Source of the DNA: Lophius americanus | Taxonomy: Eukaryota; Chordata; Actinopteri; Lophiiformes; Lophiidae | Length of the DNA stretch: 64,000 bases | Direction: 5' to 3' | Assembly: GCA_037951165.1 (NCBI GenBank) | Contig: JBBDHG010000052.1 | Location: forward strand, 1,491,501 to 1,555,500 | Shown: in pieces, positions 49,054-60,646 of the stretch | How positions within the stretch are numbered: position 1 is the stretch's first letter | Layout: every line of letters begins with the position of its first letter | Notes under the pieces: generated by a model | Told to the model about the DNA's origin: nothing | What the model saw: the letters and a program-made list of their open reading frames with translations, nothing else | Database searches by the model: none | Program-made: the position numbers and the translations under genes

Positions 49054-49535
49054 CCTGGGGGGTATTTCATTTAGCGGGCTCAGCGGAAACTCTGAGTTGG
49101 TTAAGCCTGAGTTGAGGGAAACATGGGGTTTTCAGTTCCAAATGCGGGATATGATGCTCTCTAAGTCAGTTACCGCGGTAACTTATTCTGTCAACCTAAC
49201 CTTCTCGCTGGCAGGTTGAGTTCAAGGAAGCTTGAGCTTGCTCCCCGAACGTCCTACTACTGAGCCTAAAGCAGGGCTGTCAGCCGTGACATGTCTGTCA
49301 ATCTAATCACGTTAATAGATTGACATCGGGAGAGGACTGAGAGACCCAGATTGAATGTGATTTTATTCTATTACTTATCTGGATGACATTCTTAAACCAT
49401 ACATCTCAAACTTCTCACGCCATAGAAGTCTCTCAGATCCCAGAAAAGTATTTGCTTTAGCTCAAGCTCAGTCACTAACTCTGAGAAAGTTAAGCCAGCT
49501 TTTTGAAAAGCCTGCTTCTTGAAAAAAACCCATGA
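49054..49535. mobile_element. Short TIR element, same ends as the 51.2-53.4 kb element
   Basis: It begins GGGGGGTATTTCATTTAGCG with GAAACTCTGAGTTGGTTAAG and ends near AGCCTGCTTCTTGAAAAAAA, an approximate inverted match. No coding capacity. It looks like a deleted, MITE-like relative of the larger element. Confidence 0.5.
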
Positions 49536-49794
49536 CTGTTTCACTGTATGACCCAGGGGTTATGGTAGGAATCATGAAAAAAATAATGATGGAAACTTAT
49601 CACCTGTTCCCCTTCCTTAAGTCCACCTTCCCATTCCAATTACGTAGCAACTTCTTTCAGCTCATTCTCTTTTTAAGGGTCGGCACAGGGGATCGTCCCA
49701 TTCCGCATACTGATTTAGCATTGTTTTTTTTCTGTCGGATACCCTTCCTGACAAGACCCTACCATTTATCCGGGCTTGGAAAGGTTGACACTTA

Positions 49795-50790
49795 AAATTC
49801 CACCGTCTCATCTCCTAATAACTTCCCAGAGGTTCTCAGTTGGATCTTCTTCTGGGGAATGTGAGGGCCAGTCAATGGCATCAATACATTTGATATCCAG
49901 GAACTGCTTAAACAATCTGACCACATGAGGTCAGGCATTGTCTTGTACTGGAGGGACCCAGGGTTCACAACAGGAATAACAGGGGTTCTGAAGATTTTCT
50001 CCTGGTACCTAACAGCAGTCAGGGTACCATTTAGCGAACACGTGGAGGTCGGTTTGACCCTCCAAGGCTGTGACTCCCCATACAATCACTGACCCACCAC
50101 CATACCAGTCCTGCTGGATGATGTTGCAGAAAGTATAAGGTTCACCAAGGCGTCTCCAGACCCTTTCATGTCTGTCACATGACCTCAGTGTGTACCTTTC
50201 ATATATGAAGAGAACAAGGCATCAATAGGGAACCTGCCAATTCTGGTTATCCTTGGTAAATACCAATAGAGCTACAGGGTACTAGGATGTGAGCACAGGT
50301 CCCACTAGAGTACAGTGGACCCTCATGCCAATCACATGAAGTGTGTTTCTGATCATTTAGAAAGTAACATGTACACAAGTAATCTGATGGTAATTTTTCT
50401 AGTGCTCTGAAGAGCTCCTCGGTTTCCTCTTCACACTAAAGGGCAGATCCCAGTCTTACTGCTGGGTTGTTGTACTACGGCCCTGTCCAGCTCTCCTCTC
50501 ATGAAGGCCTATCTAATGGTATCTCCCCCATGCTCTTAAGACTGTTCTTGGAGACACAACAGACCTTGCGGCGGCACGTATGGATGCACGATCATGGAGG
50601 AGCTGGACCACCTGTGTAACCTTAATGGGCTGCAGGTACGACATAATGCAACCGGTAGGGAGCAGAACACTAGCAAGACGCAAAACTAGAGTACCATCAG
50701 TCAGGAAGGATGATGGGAGAGACAAATGGTCCGAGGCTACCAACTATAGAACCAGAACCGTTTTGAGGATTGTCTTGCTGTTCAGCAGCC
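49795..50790 (-). mobile_element. Degenerate Tc1/mariner copy
   Basis: Minus-strand fragments such as NGTLTAVRYQE near 50020 and MVASDHLSLPSSFL with RAAARSVVSPRTVLRAWGRYH near 50530 resemble the C- and N-terminal parts of Tc1 transposase. They parallel the copy at 55.7-56.6 kb (NGTLTAFRYQDE). The ends are approximate. Frames are broken throughout. Confidence 0.65.
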
Positions 50791-51230
50791 TATACTTCCT
50801 GTCTTGACAGAATGATACCCCAGACGTTTGCCTGACTCTATTTTTATATTGTTTTTATTCCTGCAGAAATTCTTTGACTTTTGTAAAATGTTTGAACTAC
50901 AGACAAGTAGGAAAGCCTGGAGTCATTCCGGAGGAATTAATTTGTATGTTAAAAGGACAAAAATGTAACCAACCACAGAGTACTATTTTTTTTAAATACA
51001 GAAATAGAGATTGGAAAACTACTTGTGCTGACCCAATATCCAGTTTTGCGCTCACAATATAAACAGATCTGGCAAATGTTTGCTTCCATGAGCAAAGTGA
51101 AACATTTTGTTCCATCAGACAGCTATGTAGCTCCACAAGTAACACGTAGAAGACCCAACACACAAATAAAATACAAGCATTAAATAAAAGAATAAAATAG
51201 AATGATTAAACAGGAAACACAAGTTCTACA

Positions 51231-53437
51231 ACTGGGCGGTATTTCATGAAGTGGGTTTAGCTGAAACTCAAGAAAGTTAGTTAAACCTGAGATGAGGGAA
51301 ACTCTTAGTTTTCTGATGTACAAACCGGGATAAATTTAGCTCCGAGACAATTCTTGCCTTAACTTATTCTGTGAACATAACCTGCTGGATGGCAGAATTA
51401 TTTCTACACGCCTGATGTTCTCGTCTCTTCCTCCTCCTCCTCCTCCTCCTCCTCCTCCTCCTCCTGAGACTGTAGCAGCGGTGTCATAAGTGACGTGTCC
51501 GTCAATCATTTGTCTCGTTGTCATATTGACGTCGGCCATTATTTAGCTGAATGACATTCTCACACCGTGGACGGCTCACACCCCTGCGAATTCGTTACTC
51601 TCCGTTTTTTTTTTTAAAAAACGTAAGTTTCTTCTACCACACCGGGTTCATGTTTTATATAAAAGCTAGAAGCAAAAAAAGCCAGTGAGTGATATTATAA
51701 ATATATTTCGAATCAAAGTTAGATATAATCAAGAATCAATCAGCCATCCATCGAGTTTATTTGGATAAACTTGGGTGCTGCGGTGGCAGCAGTCCCCCCG
51801 ATGACGTCACGCAATGCCCTCCGGCTCGCGCCGGGAGGAGGCGGTGGGGATCCTGTAGCGTTCTCAGCTGAAATTTAAAATTCTTCCTGTGAGTTCTGTG
51901 TCCACCCAGGATTAACCCTGTGTTTGTCTTTTTCAGCTGCTTTTGCGTGTGCATGCCACCACCTTTTCACACACAATATTCAGAGAAAATACGGTAAAAC
52001 GAATGTCCACTTTGGCAGCAATATTCTCCCACGTGTTTTCTCTCCTCGTAAAAAAGCCGCTTTCTCTAGTGACACGCAGGAAGGTTTGTGGCAGATGAGG
52101 CACTGAGCCTTTTTTGGCTTATAAATATATGATGGACAGAGCAGCTTAATTTAATTGCCAGCGTGCAAACGGACTACTGGTTGTTTCATATCGTGTCTGA
52201 ATTCTCTACACACACATAGGCGAGGTATATATTTGGCAAAAGAAGAACATGGACATACGTATCAGCTCAGAGAAAGAGTGTATTTGCTCGGCACCTTCTT
52301 GTGTTCTTAATTTGTCATCGCAATTCTACAATTCATACAGTGCTCGATCGGAGGTTCAAGCCATTTTTTTTTGAAAGACTATAAATCTGGAACAAATTAA
52401 CATTTTGTATATTCTGTTTAAAATAAAGTTTATCATTCTTCCTCTTACACTTGTTTTCAAAATATTTTCAATTAAATATGAAAAAAAAGACTAGAAAAAA
52501 AATGTATATACAGATTTTTTTTTATTTTTTAAAATTCAATAATTAATCGATTTTCCTGGGGTGGCTTGGATACAGAATCTTCCAGTTTTAAGTCGGAGCA
52601 AAACTTGTAAAAACGGACTACTGTAGTGAACTTGACTGATTTTGTCTCTGCTCAAAAGAAGGGCAAGAGCAGAACAAGCATAAACCCCTGGGCTCAACAA
52701 TCACCCTTCAGTGAGGCAGGTACTGGCTGCTCACCTCGTGCTTTTTTATTACGGTTTTATGTCAGATCAGCAAGACAAATATGTTAGACACACACTAAAA
52801 TACATTAACTACTATAGCAAAAGTGAGGAAATATAATAAAAGTTTCTATAAAGATTACATTGAACAAAGGAACAGCCACGCGTTCAATCCAGTTTGTGAG
52901 GGAAGTTCAATCCAGTTTGTAAGGGAATGGACAATCTGAGATGAGGCTCAGCTCATAGCTGCTTCACCTCTCATGTCTCCTCTCTATTTGAACTGGAAAT
53001 GGGAAAATTCAGCGATTTTGATTTAAAAAAATAAATCAAATTATTGGAATCATACAAAAATTAGAATAAAACATATCGGTAGACAAATATTAATACTTAT
53101 TTTATCTTTTTTTTTTTTTTACTTTTCATGATGACATCCCCTGACCGCACTTCCCTGGCTTCTCTTTCTTTAAAATAAATATTCTGTCGTGAGCGCATGA
53201 AAACGTCCTGCTCAAACCTGAAGTATGGCGACCATAGCATCTCACTGGTTGCCATGGTGACTAAAACTGGTTGCCATGGTAGCTCAGAATATGAGTTCCA
53301 TTGATCACGGCTTTCAAGCGTCCTTGTGCACAATTTTGACTTACTCAGAATTGACTGAACCAACTTCGATCCTGAGTTTCTCATCTCAGGGATAAACTCA
53401 GAGTTTGTTAAGCCCGCTTCTTGAAATACCCCCTGGA
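51231..53437. mobile_element. 2.2-kb element with inverted terminal repeats
   Basis: The left end is GGCGGTATTTCATGAAGTGG followed by TTAAACCTGAGATGAGGGAAAC. The right end read inverted is GGGGGTATTTCAAGAAGCGG followed by AACTCTGAGTTTATCCCTGA. Both are flanked by CTG. No transposase was recognised inside, so it is a non-autonomous copy or carries an unrecognised passenger. A run of about 13 TCC units lies at about 51427-51465. Its right end is about 210 bp downstream of the mettl9 stop codon. Confidence 0.55.
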
Positions 53438-53648
53438 GTTCATAGAGCGACAACATGGCATGAGGTCTCAGAATAATCGGATATTCACACCGCAGGCACT
53501 TCAAGTTATTTTTACTTAAAAATTTAAAAGAGAGTTGCCTCCATTTCACAGGGTGGCTGCTAAATCCTGGAACCTGAGCTTCACATTGCACTAAAATTCA
53601 TCCTGGACTAAACATGAGAGTTTGTCAGTCCTGCAGCATGTTCCACAA

Positions 53649-56600
53649 TCAGACTGAACCTTCATCTGATGCTTTGAGAACAAACACTGCATCATCGAGA
53701 ACGTAGTAATCATTGTACATGTCTCCTTCGCAGAGATATGGCAGCCGAGTCACAGCCTCCACCTCAAGACCCACCCTCTGGAAAACATCATTGGACATTT
53801 CGGTTACTTGTGCCTCCCACGTTTTCCCCTTTACTTTCAGGTATTCTTTTGGGCGCTGCCATCTTCCTCCTGAGGACAAACAAATAGATAATATAGAGGG
53901 AGAATGTGAAATAATAAACATGTGGTAAAATGTGCTGGTTCCCAACTGACCAACTTCGACGTAGGGCTGGAATGGAAGCACTGCCGCTACGATGAGCCTT
54001 CCTGTTTTGGGAACAAGTGATCGCCTGATGTCTTGTAGGAGGAGGAGGGGATCATCACAGCGGTCCAGCAGGTTCAGACAGCTGACTACATCATACTGGA
54101 AACCAGTCTGCTGCCACTCATCAATACCCAGAACTCTGGAAATAGGATTTTCAGATGTTAAAATTCCACCCCAGTGATGTCAGAGACTGATTTCTAATTA
54201 TCGGAAGTTACTACTAACGTAAAATTCCTTCTCTGAAGATGCCATTTCATCGGTAAGGAGACCTCTGTTGTATAGACCTCTCTGAAATGAGCTCCCATCA
54301 CTTCTGTGACACCTCCATCCCCAGCTCCGAGGTCCAGGAGTCTCTCGGCCCTCCAATTGGGGTCAATTTGGAGCAGCTGCTGGAACTGCTGCCCGGAGAA
54401 CACAAACATAGAGCCACGACCCAGAAACCTGAGACAGAAAGAATGTCAGTAGATGTTACAACCAGCTGACATACGGAGGGATGTGCATCTGCACCATTTA
54501 CCCATTGATGGAGGTGCGAGAGACCAGAGGGCTGAGGACGGTTGAAACCAAAGAGTGGTAGAGCTGGGTGAACATCCATCCTGACTTTTCCACGCTCCGT
54601 CTGAGAAAATCTTCTGTGTCAGAATCTAGGTGGCTCTGGATGAACATAGGTTGAACCGATTCACCAAGCTGGTCAGGAGAGCACTTGTACCACTGAACCA
54701 CAGAAAGGAGGAAAAGCAAAAGGATTTCTGAGAAAGACAGAAATGAAAAAAGCGTTCAACTTGAGTGCTTAGAATTCCTCAACACCTTGTTCCCAATGGC
54801 TAGAATGAGAAAATACATGTTTTCCGTCAGTACATTTTGTAAACTATAGATTTGTTCCTGTGGCATCCAAACCAGTCATCCTGGGATAACATGTGAGTGC
54901 AGAGTAGTGGATATTGTTTTCTATGGAAAAGATGAGTAAGCTTCAGATTCCCCTTAAAATCTCTTAAAAATCTGCTGTAGCAGTTTCTGTGCTGCTCTCT
55001 TGGCCAGGTCGTTCGTTAAAAAAGTAGATTTTTAATCTCAATGTGGATTTTCCGGTTTTAATAAAGAATAGAATATAAGTTTTAAAAATGTGCAAGTTTT
55101 GGAAAACCACAGTTCGCCCCATGCAGCTAGACTCTTGTGTTAATGAGATGTATTCCGGGCTAAAAAAGATTATGGACTCGCAGAACCAGATATTTTTTGG
55201 TCTGGTTGGGTATAAAAAGTATAATTCAATAATCATTATTCTTTCCTAACTTGTTGAACAAGTCCCTTAAGATAAACATTTTCATATTAGAGCGTAACTG
55301 TTGGACTAAATTGACATCACAACACAATGGTCAGTCTTAGCGGCTACGTATGAGCCTCATGGCCACTCATGGCAACCGAGGTCTGTGAATTGTAACACTA
55401 AAGAGATATTGATTATTTAAATGTTTTATTGTTATGGCTGCGGCAGGCCCACCCTGTTTATCTAGATAGATAGAAACTTTATTAATCCCCTAAAGGTGTA
55501 ATTGTGTCATTGCAGCAGCGCCAGCATACAGGTATTCTAAAGGTGACTAAAAATGAAGACATACTATATAATAGCAAATCTTATAGACATGGGTAGATAC
55601 AAATGATATATAAACATTATAGATATCGATAAATACACATACATATATACATCCACACATATACACACACATTCACATACATACCTATATTATTATACAT
55701 ACATATATAAATATACACTGCTCAAAAAAAGGAAGGGAACACTTAAATCACAGTCTGGATCCCAATGAAAGAAAACATTCAAGATGTAAATCTTTATTGT
55801 TATACACTGCGTAATTTGTTTAGAAAAAATTACGCAGAGATTCTGTGGTCAGAGATACATAACGTCTAGTAGGTTCGCAGGTGGATTCAGGTTTGCAGCC
55901 TACACTCTCTGACCAATAGGCCAGGCATTGTCCTTGACCAGGAGGCACCCAGTGACCACTGGACCTTGTGTAAGGCCAGGTAGTGGGTCTGCGTTTCATC
56001 CTGGTACCTAAAGGCAGTCAGGGTACCATTGGCTAGCCCGTGGAGGTATGTGAGACCATCCAAGGATCTGTCTCCCCAGACCATCACTGGCCCATACCAT
56101 ACCGGTCCTGCTTGATGATAATGCAGCAGCATTCTGTTCTCCACAGCGTCTCCAGACTCTGGCACACCTGCCACATGACCTAAGTTTGAACCTGCTCTCA
56201 TCTGTTAAGAGAATGGGGCACCAATATGGAACATGCAAATTCTGCTATTTTCTTGTGAACACCAATTGAGCTCCACTGTGGTGGGCTGTGAGCATACGTC
56301 CCAGTAGAGGACTTTGGGCACTCATGGCACCCTCATGCAGTCTGTTCCTGTCAATTTTGTCAGAAGCGTCACACCAGTAGCCCACTGGAGGTCAGTTTGT
56401 AGGGATCTGGCAGTGTTCCTCCTGTTCCTCCTCACACTAAGGAGCAGACACATGTCTGGCTGCTGGGTTGTTGTCCTTCTACGGACCTTTCCATCTCTCC
56501 TTGTGAAACGGCTCATTTCCTGGCATCTCTTCCATGCTTTTGAGGCTGTGCTGGGAGACGCAACAAATCATCTTGCAACTGCACGTAGGTATAGTAGCAT

Positions 56601-57206
56601 CAGTGGGCTGCAGGTACTGTTAATGATCACGTAGTCAATAGTCAGTAATGGTATCCACAATGGGAAGGCCACCTTTTCAAAGTCTGCTTTTTCTGTGATT
56701 AAAAAAAAAGAAGAGAAGATTTCCCTAGATTCATGCAGCACGCCAGAGATGTACCTGTCGTCACCCACTGCAGTGGTCGGTAAAAGTGTGTTTTGTTTTT
56801 GTCGAAGAAACCACCGACATATTGTATTGAGCTGTTTAAAATGTTCTGGTGGGATCTGTAGATGTGAAAGAATAATTCAGGTCCCTTCCTTAATACCAAA
56901 ATGTAATTTAATATTAGTGAAAGTATAACTTGTAAGTGTAAAAGAAGCCTTGCAAACCAGCTCCTAAGAACAACATATTATTGTTGTTATTAAACCTACT
57001 CAGCTGGTGAATGATAAACAAGTTGTTATCCTCACCTGTTGGGTCTCGAGCTCAGTTTCATCGCTCCCCGCGCCAGAGAGCAAAGACCGCACCAACGGGC
57101 TTCGAGCGTACTTCCCCGTCCACATCCTGCGGACGGACAACAGGAACGCCACGTAGGCCACGAGCCAAGCCACGAAGAGCAGCGATCGCAGCTGTGGAGC
57201 ACACAT
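53649..57206 (-). CDS. mettl9: Protein-L-histidine N-pros-methyltransferase METTL9
   Basis: METTL9 transfers methyl from SAM to the N1 (pros) atom of histidine in HxH motifs of many proteins. Exons are 57206-57036, 54692-54502, 54428-54219, 54135-53951 and 53869-53649. All are GT-AG and in phase, totalling 325 aa (human 318). Residues 1-25 are a hydrophobic leader (MCAPQLRSLLFVAWLVAY), as in the human protein. The SAM-binding motif LLDLGAGDGGVT is at about residues 151-162. Exon 2 contains EKSGWMFTQLYHS and exon 5 the conserved LPYLCEGDMYNDYYVLDDAV. Intron 1 (2.3 kb) holds a Tc1 copy. The extra residues are mostly in the N-terminal linker. It appears intact. Confidence 0.97.
55455..55700. repeat. 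Dispersed repeat with ACTTTATTAATCCCC motif and (TA)-rich tail
   Basis: GATAGATAGAAACTTTATTA followed by ATCCCCTAAAGG is a wording common at LINE-related 3' ends in fish, read from the opposite strand. An ACATATATAC-rich microsatellite follows to about 55700. No coding. Confidence 0.45.
55716..56640 (-). mobile_element. Degenerate Tc1/mariner copy in mettl9 intron 1
   Basis: It starts CACTGCTCAAAAAAAGGAAG after TA at 55714-55715, a Tc1-type end. Minus-strand frames read ILLTDESRFKLRSCGR (first catalytic Asp), VWRRCGEQNAA and CLLLSVRRNRRNTARSL. The right terminal repeat was not found, so the copy seems truncated near 56640. Confidence 0.75.
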
Positions 57207-57560
57207 AATTGAGAAAGAGCCTGAAGGGAGACAGACACACCAAGCACTACCCGACCGAGATGGAGTCAATGTTATAAGGAAGCTGACGGCAGCCAATGGT
57301 GAACCAACACGCCGCCATGTCTGCAGCTCTAAGAACAAACAAACAAACCTATGGGCGCAGCGGGATTAACACAGCCAACTCTATGAGGAGTTATTTACTT
57401 CTCATATTAGTCTGCTGATCCATTGTCTTTTCCCTCACACGTACCCTAGTGGTCTCCACCCGTGTGATCCTTCCCTCTTCGACAACAAAACTAACTTCCG
57501 CATAGCTTCTTTTTCATGAGTCACAAATAAATGCGTCCCCCGGAAGCTAAAATGTATTTC
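57207..57560 (-). promoter_or_regulatory. Presumed promoter and 5' UTR of mettl9
   Basis: The region upstream of the mettl9 ATG contains a minus-strand CGGAAGT (plus ACTTCCG near 57493), an ETS-factor core typical of housekeeping promoters. A plus-strand CCGGAAGC lies near 57540. No TATA box was seen. Confidence 0.45.
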
Positions 57561-59030
57561 TTTTTTTTTTTAATTTGAACTTTTATTTTCCGTTTCGAAG
57601 CCACTGGAGTCACTAGAAGATTTTTTTGATCGTTTGTGCATAAAATAAATTCAACATTGCAAACGCAGGCCGTATTTTTGAAAACGACCGGTGAACCTGC
57701 TCCCTGTTGCCTCTCTATGCACAGTCAATGATTCCTAGTGATGTCGATCCCATGCACACGTGCAAACCTGTTAAAATATGGTTCTGTTTCCTATTTTTCC
57801 GTTTGCTTATTTTTCCATTTGCTAGTGTATTTTAAGAGCTCTTATTTTGAAGGATCATACCGGAAGTAACGTTGGTCGGTATTGTGTATGTTTTCTGACT
57901 TTAGTAAATTAATGTACCCTCCTACATTCGCGCTGTGGATTTGAACCAAATATATGGCATTTCGAAGTGAAAATAGAACTTTGTAAGTCCTGGTCAGCCC
58001 GTTATATGTTATATGGTGGCTTAAATCCTTAAGATACGTTTATGGATTAACAGTAAATCATATTGTGAGAACATTTAATTCATTATTGTGCGCAAAAGAT
58101 ATTTTTTTCTCAAAGGATTCTAGTGGCTCCGTAGATTATATATAGCATAAGATATAAATTATTTACCATTTTGTGTCTCATTCATTTAAATACAGTGTTT
58201 TGGACTCTGTGGTGATGAATGTCCCCATGTAACCTACAGATGTCGCCGTCACACTGTGTCCAGAGTCTTCCTCAGTGTCTCCTTGGGTCCTGGGAAGTCC
58301 GTGTTGTAGACGAACATTGTTTCGTTATTCAAATGGAAATGTACGCCTCTTTGCGATCAGCCTGGTTAATTAAACTTACAGGTTACTTTCAACTTCAAGC
58401 CTTTACGTGTAAATTGAACTGCCCCGATATGTGAATATTAGTCAGGACTCTAACAATAAACCACATCTCTTGAGTAACCTGTGTTGCAGAACACTCTTTA
58501 GGATCTTGACATGCACAAAACTCTGCAAAAGAGTCATTCCCACTTTATTAGTCATTCCCACTCACAACTTTCTGCTTACCCAAACCTTGAATCACAATCC
58601 TAATCAACATATTAGACCAAGATAAATTTCTTCCCCACGTATGACATTAAACAGAACAGGTATAAAGGAATACAGTACAAATTAAATAATCCATCCAAGT
58701 ACATCTAACTATATACAAAGCCAAATAATAAATTTAATGAAAAGGAATCGTTTGTTTCTGAAGGTTCCATTTTCAATTTGAGAGAACAGATGATATCCTA
58801 AATCCTAAAATACAATCCTGAATGATGCAAGTTAAACTTTTAGCTATAATTGAGTCAGTAAAAACATAAATTAATGTCAGTTTGCGTCATTGCTAGCCAT
58901 GCACAACTCTTCAAAATAATAATAATCCACTTAGCATTAAGCATATAGACATTTTGTATTTTTGTCATAAAAAATGGGCTTTTTGTTAACACAATGTTAT
59001 TTAATCCTGAAATGGAGTGATGGAGAGTAT
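57561..59030. other. Intergenic region, no supported gene
   Basis: No exon or repeat could be assigned. A plus-strand ACCGGAAGTA (ETS core) is at about 57859, without a recognisable downstream exon. The open frame at 58219-58434 has no recognisable protein features. Confidence 0.45.
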
Positions 59031-59039
59031 TCCCAGAGG

Positions 59040-59660
59040 TGAGCGAATGGTGGTTTGAGAAGACGTTAATGGCCATGTTGGTAAAAGGGAACAGATGACA
59101 TGAGGAGGTGATGGACAGGTATGGTGTTAAGGACAGGAACATTGAAGGACAGATATTGGGAGATTTTGCGAAAAGGATGGAAATGGCTGTGGCGAGTACC
59201 TATTATTCAAGAAGAGGGAGGAGCACGCAGGTGGACCACTTATTCCACAAGAAAAGTCATCTGAAAGAGATATGAGATATGTTGGATGACTCTGGTGGTA
59301 GGAATACAAGAAGATTAGTCGAATGTTAAAGAGTTAGGTAGCAATGGCTAAACCAGAGGTCAATGATGGGTTGTATGAGAGGTTTGACACTAAGGAAGGG
59401 GAAAATAACATACCGATTGGACAGGCAGAAGAATCAAGATGGGAAGGATGTGCAGCAGGTTAGGGTGATAAAGAATAGGAATGGAAGTGTGTGGAGAGTG
59501 TGAGGCCTTTGTAGAACTGATGAATGAATAAAATGATAGAGAGAAAGGCACACATGTGTTCAAGTGCTCAGACCAACTGGGAATGTAGAAAGGAGCTGAA
59601 GAAGTGTGTGAAGGAAGAGCGGAGTGGGTTGAGAAGAATGACAAGAGGATAAAGAATTAT
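59040..59660 (+). mobile_element. RTE-type LINE fragment with internal deletion
   Basis: Plus-strand frames give GDFAKRMEMAVASTYY, STQVDHLFHK, RLDRQKNQDGKDVQQVRVIK and NRNGSVWRV, in the order of the endonuclease end and pre-RT segment of RTE-like LINEs. A segment near 59580 (RKELKKCVKEERSGLRR) corresponds to a much more C-terminal part, so the RT core is deleted. Multiple stops. Confidence 0.7.
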
Positions 59661-60125
59661 GTTTGTTAAAAAGTTTATCATTAAAAAGTTTATTATTAAA
59701 GTGTAATTTAAACTGATTTTAATTTATTATATTTCATAGCAGTTTAAAGGAGCAGACACTTAAGTCTTTGAAGATGATGTGAGTAAAAATTTATGAAATG
59801 AAGCATACGGTTTTAATATATAATTATAAGTCCTTTATGATATATAAAGTCCATCCATGATCCATGCTCGGACTCGTTGCTATAAAGTTAGCCGTGGTTT
59901 ATTAAGACAAGAAATGCTTTAATAGCAGGTGTTATGTAATATTGCCTCCAAAATAAAAGTATGAATAATTGGTAGGCAGCGGTAGAAAGATAATACAGAT
60001 ATTTAGTAAAATTATTGTGACAAAATTTACTCCAAATGCAAATTAAAGTAGGGTTTAATTGCAAAGATGAAAACAAAACAAATATTTGAGAACCGAATTG
60101 TGCTAAGCAAAACGTTTACTCTGAA

Positions 60126-60255
60126 ATGTATGACCGGAAGCTTTTTTCGTTTGCGGCTTTTCGCTTAATGCTCGCGACTGAAGCTCTCGCTGTCCAGCGC
60201 TCTTCTCACAGTGAGTTTCTACGTCCACACCTGCGATACACTACCAGCAAAACAG
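60126..60255 (+). promoter_or_regulatory. Possible promoter and first exon of a plus-strand gene
   Basis: An ETS core ACCGGAAGC is at 60133-60141. It is followed by a locally GC-richer stretch ending AACAG|GTGAGAAC at 60255, a strong splice-donor consensus. An ATG at 60168 opens a frame into the donor. The rest of the gene would be downstream. No second exon was recognised up to 64000, so this stays tentative. Confidence 0.3.
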
Positions 60256-60646
60256 GTGAGAACACGCTGCTCCTCTTCACAAACGTATGTAATCGTGAAA
60301 AGTATTTTTTTTTAAAGTAAGGTCATGTGCGCATGGAAGCAAGATTTTTCTGGGATTTTGACAGGGAATCAAACACCTTGAACAAGTTGGTGTAATCGGT
60401 TGGGACGGAAGAGTTAGCCTAGCACGAAATAAAAAGCTAAAATGATAATGTCTGATAAACATTAAACAATGTACAACAAACCAGCATGGATCAAAGAAAG
60501 TAGCCTGTTTTCGGAGAATGTCCGGTCCCAGGACTTCAGAGAAAAGTCTGTCGATTCAGCTTTTACTCAAAACAACATGACAAATATGTTATTTAAGATA
60601 AACCTCAACTTTCCCGACGCTGCCTCAGGGGAGGTACAGGTATATA

